Shown here: one piece after another, positions 50,016 to 53,904 of the stretch | Position numbering within the stretch: the stretch's first letter is position 1 | Layout: every line of letters begins with the position of its first letter | Source: Comamonadaceae bacterium | Lineage (GTDB): Bacteria; Pseudomonadota; Gammaproteobacteria; Burkholderiales; Burkholderiaceae_C | Direction: 5' to 3' | Length of the DNA stretch: 53,904 nt | Assembly (NCBI GenBank): GCA_947454955.1 | Contig: CANGLW010000018.1 | Span: 1-53,904, forward strand | Translations under genes and position numbers: made by a program | The notes under the pieces: generated by a model | Databases searched by the model: none | The model's input: only the letters and a program-made list of their open reading frames with translations | Told to the model about the DNA's origin: nothing

Positions 50016-51943
50016 GTAACGCAGCACTTGGCTTGACCATGCTGGGCCTCATCGTGGTCGTGATCATGATGGGTTTTCCGACCGCCTTCACCCTGATGGG
50101 TCTGGGCATGATGTTCGGGTTTGTGGCCTTTTACGACCCCACCCAGAGCTTTCTTGACAACAAAATTTTCGACCTGATGGTTCAACGCGCCTTCGGTGCG
50201 ATGAACAACGACACGCTCTTGTCCATCCCGCTGTTTGTGTTGATGGGCTATGTGATGGAGCGCGGCGCGCTGGTGGACAAAATGTTCCACAGCGTGCAGC
50301 TGGCCTTCCGCCGTTTGCCCGGTTCCTTGGCGGTGACCACCTTGGTGATTTGCACCTTCTGGGGCATTGCCAGTGGTTTGGTGGGCGCGGTGGTGGTGCT
50401 CATGGGCGTGATTGCCATGCGCCCCATGCTCAACGCGGGTTACGACACCCGTTTGGCAGCTGGCGTGATCACCGCTGGGGGCACCTTGGGTATTTTGATT
50501 CCGCCGTCGGTCATGATCATCGTGTACGCCGCGGTGGCGGGTCAGTCGGTGGTCAAGCTCTATGCCGCGGCCATGTTCCCCGGCTTCTTCCTGGCTTTCC
50601 TCTACCTGATCTACGTGATTGGTTGGGCCTTGATTGACCCCAAAGTCGCGCCCAAGTTGCCGATTGATCAAATGCGCGCGCCCATCTCTCCCTGGGTGGC
50701 GCACATGACCGGCAGCTACTCCAAGAACATGTTCTTGGCGCTGGTGAAGTCTTTGCTCGCACCTGGCAAGGCTGTGAAGGCCAATCTGGAGCTGACCTGG
50801 TTCAAATTGCTGGGTGCCACTGGCCGTGCGCTGGTGCCTGCAGCCATCGCAGTGGCTTGCCTGGGTACGGTGTGGTGGTATGTGACCATCTACTCGCAAA
50901 AAGGCGAAGAGGCTGCCCCCGTGGCCATGCAAGTGGCTGAGAAATCTGGCGCGCCTGCAAGCGGTGTGCAGGAACCCCCTGCTGCCGCAGGCGGTGTGCA
51001 AGAGCCGCCCGCTGCGGGTAGCGTGCAAGAACCTCCTGGCGCTTTGAAAGAAGCGGCTGATGGTGGCCTTTCTGCGCCACCAGGATCGGACGATGCTGCA
51101 CCCAAAACGGCCAGCGGTGATGAGCCTTTGCGCGACATGAGCGCGGGCGAAGGTGCCGATGCGCCCAAGGTTCAAGCTGTGCCTGATGGTTTCTACACCG
51201 GCTTTGCGGTGGCCTGTGTGCTCATGGCGCTGATTCTGGCTTGGTACTACGCCAAGTTCGATGGCGAGCAGTATGAAATCTTGAGCATGCTGATCTCCTC
51301 GGTCATGCCCCTGGCCATCCTGACCTTCGTGGTGCTGGGTGTGATTCTGTTCGGTATCACCACCGCCACCGAGTCGGCTGCGGTGGGCGCGGCAGGTGCT
51401 TTCCTGATGGCCTGGCGTGCGGGCAGCCTGAACTTTGAGCGCATCAAAGAGTCGGTGTTCCTGACCGCCAAAACCACCTCGATGGTGTGCTGGTTGTTCG
51501 TGGGCTCGGCCCTGTTCTCTGCCGTTTTTGCCATCTTGGGTGGCCAGCGTCTGGTGGAAGAGTGGGTGCTGTCCATGGACCTCACGCCCATCCAGTTCAT
51601 GCTGCTCTCGCAAGCCATCATCTTTGTGCTGGGCTGGCCTTTGGAGTGGACCGAGATCATTGTGATCTTCGTGCCCATCTTCTTGCCTTTGCTGCAGCAC
51701 TTCCAGATCGACCCGATGCTGTGGGGTGTGCTGGTGTTCGTGAACCTGCAAGCGGCCTTCCTGTCGCCACCGGTGGCCATGTCGGCCTTCTATCTGAAAG
51801 GGGTGTCACCGTCGCACGTGACCATCAACCAGATTTTTGCCGGCATGATGCCCTACATGTTCATCGTGATCATTTGCATGGTGCTGATGTACATCTGGCC
51901 TGGCCTGACCCTGTGGCTGCCTAACTACCTGTATGGCGGCTAA
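50012..51943 (+). CDS. dctM: TRAP transporter large permease DctM with inserted linker
   Basis: 643 residues, about 200 longer than a typical DctM. The normal permease core is split: residues 1-295 carry the first set of membrane helices (GGTLGILIPPSVMIIVYA is the family motif) and 393-643 carry the rest (ITTATESAAVGAAGAF). Between them lies a low-complexity Ala/Pro/Glu/Gly segment (about 296-392) with three VQEPP repeats. The linker is in frame and flanked by hydrophobic helices, so it probably forms a soluble loop. The substrate is shared with DctP. Confidence 0.83.
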   Translation: MSNAALGLTMLGLIVVVIMMGFPTAFTLMGLGMMFGFVAFYDPTQSFLDNKIFDLMVQRAFGAMNNDTLLSIPLFVLMGYVMERGALVDKMFHSVQLAFRRLPGSLAVTTLVICTFWGIASGLVGAVVVLMGVIAMRPMLNAGYDTRLAAGVITAGGTLGILIPPSVMIIVYAAVAGQSVVKLYAAAMFPGFFLAFLYLIYVIGWALIDPKVAPKLPIDQMRAPISPWVAHMTGSYSKNMFLALVKSLLAPGKAVKANLELTWFKLLGATGRALVPAAIAVACLGTVWWYVTIYSQKGEEAAPVAMQVAEKSGAPASGVQEPPAAAGGVQEPPAAGSVQEPPGALKEAADGGLSAPPGSDDAAPKTASGDEPLRDMSAGEGADAPKVQAVPDGFYTGFAVACVLMALILAWYYAKFDGEQYEILSMLISSVMPLAILTFVVLGVILFGITTATESAAVGAAGAFLMAWRAGSLNFERIKESVFLTAKTTSMVCWLFVGSALFSAVFAILGGQRLVEEWVLSMDLTPIQFMLLSQAIIFVLGWPLEWTEIIVIFVPIFLPLLQHFQIDPMLWGVLVFVNLQAAFLSPPVAMSAFYLKGVSPSHVTINQIFAGMMPYMFIVIICMVLMYIWPGLTLWLPNYLYGG

Positions 51944-51951
51944 AAAGCGGC

Positions 51952-51985
51952 GGATCAAGTTCGGCACTTAAGCTGAACTTGATCC
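51952..51985. repeat. 11-bp perfect inverted repeat after dctM
   Basis: GGATCAAGTTC (51952-51962) pairs with 51975-51985 around a 12-base loop. It lies directly before the operon terminator (51996-52028). It has no T run of its own. It may stabilise the dctQM message 3' end, or be a protein-binding site. Confidence 0.5.
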
Positions 51986-51995
51986 CGCAGGGATA

Positions 51996-52028
51996 AAAAG
52001 GGCGCCTCTCAACAGGCGCCCTTTTTTA
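51996..52028 (+). terminator. rho-independent terminator of dctPQM
   Basis: Twelve perfect base pairs (51996-52007 with 52014-52025) with a six-base loop, ending in a six-T run. It is strong, and its A-rich 5' side also makes it plausible as a bidirectional terminator. Confidence 0.92.
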
Positions 52029-52047
52029 TTGCAAGATAGGGCCTCGT

Positions 52048-53304
52048 ATGTCCAACCCCTCACCCATAGAACTCATTGGTGCTGCGCTGTTCGCCCTGGC
52101 CGTCGCGCACACCTTTGCCACCAAGTATTTCCAGCGCCTGGCACATGCCCAACCGGCCCATGCCGGGGTGTGGCATTTGCTGGGTGAGGTCGAGGTGGTG
52201 TTTGGCTTTTGGGCCATGGTGCTGGTGCTGTTCATTTTCGGTTTGCAGGGCCAGGCGCAGGCCATCCAATACCTGGAGGCCTGCAACTTCACCGAGCCTT
52301 TGTTTGTGTTTGCCATCATGGTGGTGGCCGGCACGCGGCCAGTGCTGCAGTTCGCCAGCGTCTCGGTGCGGGCATTGGCCCGGCGCCTGCCTTTGCCCAG
52401 CGGCATGGCCTTGACCTTCACCATGCTCTCGGTGCTGCCGCTGATGGGCTCATTCATCACCGAGCCTGCTGCCATGACGCTGGCGGCCTTGATGCTGCGC
52501 GACACGGTGTTAGGCCAACCGGTGTCTGCCCGCTTGAAGTACGCTACCTTGGGTGTTTTGTTTGTGAATGTGTCTATTGGCGGCACGCTCACGCCCTTTG
52601 CCGCACCACCGGTGCTGATGGTGGCCGCCACCTGGGGCTGGGACATCGTCTTCATGCTCAGCACCTTTGGCTGGAAGGCGGCACTGGCGGTGTTTATCAA
52701 TGCCGGCTTGCTGACCGTGCTTTTCAGGCAAGAGCTGCGTGGGATGACCGACGCCCCGAGGCCCGAGCCCCGTGTGCCCGCCTCGGTGCTCGTGGTTCAC
52801 GCGCTGTTCTTGCTGGGTGTGGTGGTGTTTGCGCACCACCCGGTGGTGTTCATGGGCCTGTTCTTGTTCTTCCTGGGTTACACCTCGGCTTACCAGCGCC
52901 ACCAGTCCCCGCTGATCTTGCGTGAGGCCTTGTTGGTGGCGTTTTTCCTGGCAGGCTTGGTGGTGCTGGGGCGGCTGCAAGCCTGGTGGCTGCAGCCCCT
53001 GCTTTCGGGCATGAGTGCTGATGCGGTGTATTTTGGCGCCACCGCCTTGACCGCGGTGACCGACAACGCGGCCCTAACCTACCTGGGTTCGCTGCTGGAT
53101 GCGCCCAGCCTGGACTTCAAAGTCGCCCTGGTGGCCGGGGCGGTGACGGGTGGCGGATTGACCCTGATTGCCAACGCCCCCAACCCTGCTGGCGCAGCGA
53201 TTTTGAAGGATTGCTTTGAGGATGGCGTCATCAGCCCGCTGGGCTTGTTCCTGGCCGCCTTGGCGCCCACGCTGGTGGCCATCGGTACTTTGCGCTTCCT
53301 ATGA
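52048..53304 (+). CDS. Putative Na+/H+ antiporter
   Basis: 418 residues, with about ten hydrophobic segments over the whole length. It resembles the Na_H_antiport_3 family: YLEACNFTEPLFVFAIMVVAGTRP, SFITEPAAMTLAALMLRD, IGGTLTPFAAPPVLMVA and AVTDNAALTYLGSL. These polar motifs within helices (TEP, TDNA) are typical of ion transporters of the IT superfamily. The ion is not proven. It starts 19 bases after the dctM terminator. Confidence 0.72.
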   Translation: MSNPSPIELIGAALFALAVAHTFATKYFQRLAHAQPAHAGVWHLLGEVEVVFGFWAMVLVLFIFGLQGQAQAIQYLEACNFTEPLFVFAIMVVAGTRPVLQFASVSVRALARRLPLPSGMALTFTMLSVLPLMGSFITEPAAMTLAALMLRDTVLGQPVSARLKYATLGVLFVNVSIGGTLTPFAAPPVLMVAATWGWDIVFMLSTFGWKAALAVFINAGLLTVLFRQELRGMTDAPRPEPRVPASVLVVHALFLLGVVVFAHHPVVFMGLFLFFLGYTSAYQRHQSPLILREALLVAFFLAGLVVLGRLQAWWLQPLLSGMSADAVYFGATALTAVTDNAALTYLGSLLDAPSLDFKVALVAGAVTGGGLTLIANAPNPAGAAILKDCFEDGVISPLGLFLAALAPTLVAIGTLRFL

Positions 53305-53345
53305 GCAGCCGGCGTGCTACCTGCGAGCCTTGAAAAACGGTAAGA

Positions 53346-53367
53346 TTGACGTTTACGTTAACGTCAA
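53346..53367. promoter_or_regulatory. ACGT-rich palindromic operator before icmF
   Basis: TTGACGTT (53346-53353) and AACGTCAA (53360-53367) are perfect inverted halves separated by six bases that again contain ACGT. The site is 61 bases before the icmF start. Its pattern resembles operators of MerR-family regulators of branched-chain and short-chain acyl-CoA genes (LiuR type). This is recalled from family knowledge, not matched by a search. Confidence 0.5.
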
Positions 53368-53428
53368 CTAGCTTTCTCGCCATTCGTCCAAGATTTTTTG
53401 ACGTTCCAGCCCATTCCGGAGCCATCCC

Positions 53429-53904
53429 ATGACCGACCTGTCCGCCGAATTCAAAGCCCTGGCCAATTACCGCCCCACGCACAAGGTGCGTTTCGTCACG
53501 GCCGCCAGCTTGTTTGACGGGCACGACGCAGCCATCAACATCATGCGCCGCATTTTGCAAAGCATGGGCGCTGAGGTGATCCACCTGGGCCACAACCGCA
53601 GTGTGGACGAGGTGGTCACCGCTGCTTTGCAAGAAGACGTGCAGGGCATTGCCATCAGTTCGTACCAGGGCGGCCACGTCGAGTACTTCAAGTACATGGT
53701 CGACCTGCTCAAGAGTCGTGGCGGCTCGCACATCCAGGTGTTTGGCGGCGGCGGCGGGGTGATTGTTCCTCCGGAAATTCGTGAACTGCAAGCCTACGGC
53801 GTGACCCGCATTTACAGCCCCGAAGACGGCCAGCGCATGGGCTTGGCCGGCATGATCGGCGAGATGGTGATGCGTTGCGACCAAGACATCACCAGCTACG
53901 CGCC
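53429..53904 (+). CDS. icmF: Fused isobutyryl-CoA mutase IcmF, N-terminal part
   Basis: The right edge cuts the gene after 158 codons. The visible part is the B12-binding domain: [12 protein letters not shown] with the lower-ligand His32, then [16 protein letters not shown] and [14 protein letters not shown]. An N-terminal B12 domain with the wording DGHDAAIN is typical of IcmF, where it is followed by a MeaI-type GTPase and the mutase barrel. IcmF interconverts isobutyryl-CoA and butyryl-CoA. A stand-alone methylmalonyl-CoA mutase B12 subunit is possible but less likely. Confidence 0.78.
   Translation, partial: MTDLSAEFKALANYRPTHKVRFVTAASLFDGHDAAINIMRRILQSMGAEVIHLGHNRSVDEVVTAALQEDVQGIAISSYQGGHVEYFKYMVDLLKSRGGSHIQVFGGGGGVIVPPEIRELQAYGVTRIYSPEDGQRMGLAGMIGEMVMRCDQDITSYA

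Noticed and set aside
50897..51187. Frameshift or gene-fusion error in dctM
   Set aside because: The frame is continuous, the repeats are in frame, and membrane helices resume normally on both sides.

Overview
The window looks like a chromosomal segment of a betaproteobacterium, most likely order Burkholderiales and probably Comamonadaceae. This is inferred from the tuf–trnW–secE–nusG–rplKAJL–rpoBC order, the rsmB–DUF4390–ntrY–short ntrX cluster, and the general protein character. It is not a database identification.

Region 1 (1-12550) is the transcription/translation core: the end of tuf, tRNA-Trp, secE, nusG, rplK, rplA, rplJ, rplL, rpoB and rpoC, closed by a strong terminator. The untranslated rplJ leader holds three consecutive hairpins capped by GNRA-type tetraloops. 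Region 2 (12553-18259) holds a LemA-like protein, rsmB, a DUF4390 exported protein, an NtrY-type sensor kinase, an NtrX-like regulator lacking its AAA+ domain, a small lipoprotein, and tRNA-Phe with its own promoter and terminator.

Region 3 (about 18260-43229) is a 25-kb one-direction operon for a surface polysaccharide, very probably an O-antigen or related glycan. Its leader carries an 11/12 match to the ops (RfaH/JUMPstart) element. Four aminosugar modules can be read: (a) wbpO/tviB, wbpB, wbpD and wbpE homologues for a UDP-2,3-diacetamido-uronic acid; (b) a second aminotransferase/acyltransferase/oxidoreductase set in mirrored order; (c) a dehydratase- or epimerase-like SDR, an aminotransferase and an N-formyltransferase for a formamido sugar; (d) PglF/WbpM-, PglE-, PglD- and PglC-like proteins for undecaprenyl-linked di-N-acetylbacillosamine. 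One lipid-linked sugar phosphotransferase plus three glycosyltransferases fits a four-sugar repeat. A Wzx-like flippase and a Wzy_C polymerase/ligase are present.

Two amidotransferase systems act in this operon. One is the known three-protein type (HisH2 + HisF2 + WbpG). The other is a single 603-residue polypeptide fusing a class II (N-terminal Cys) glutaminase to a WbpG-like PP-loop ligase. The fusion is the best candidate for an undescribed system.

Region 4 (43334-53904) returns to ordinary metabolism: two Tat-exported FAH-family proteins, an M20 amidohydrolase, coaX, a rhodanese, a TRAP transporter (dctPQM) whose large permease has an unusual low-complexity linker, a putative Na+/H+ antiporter, and the start of icmF behind an ACGT-rich palindromic operator.
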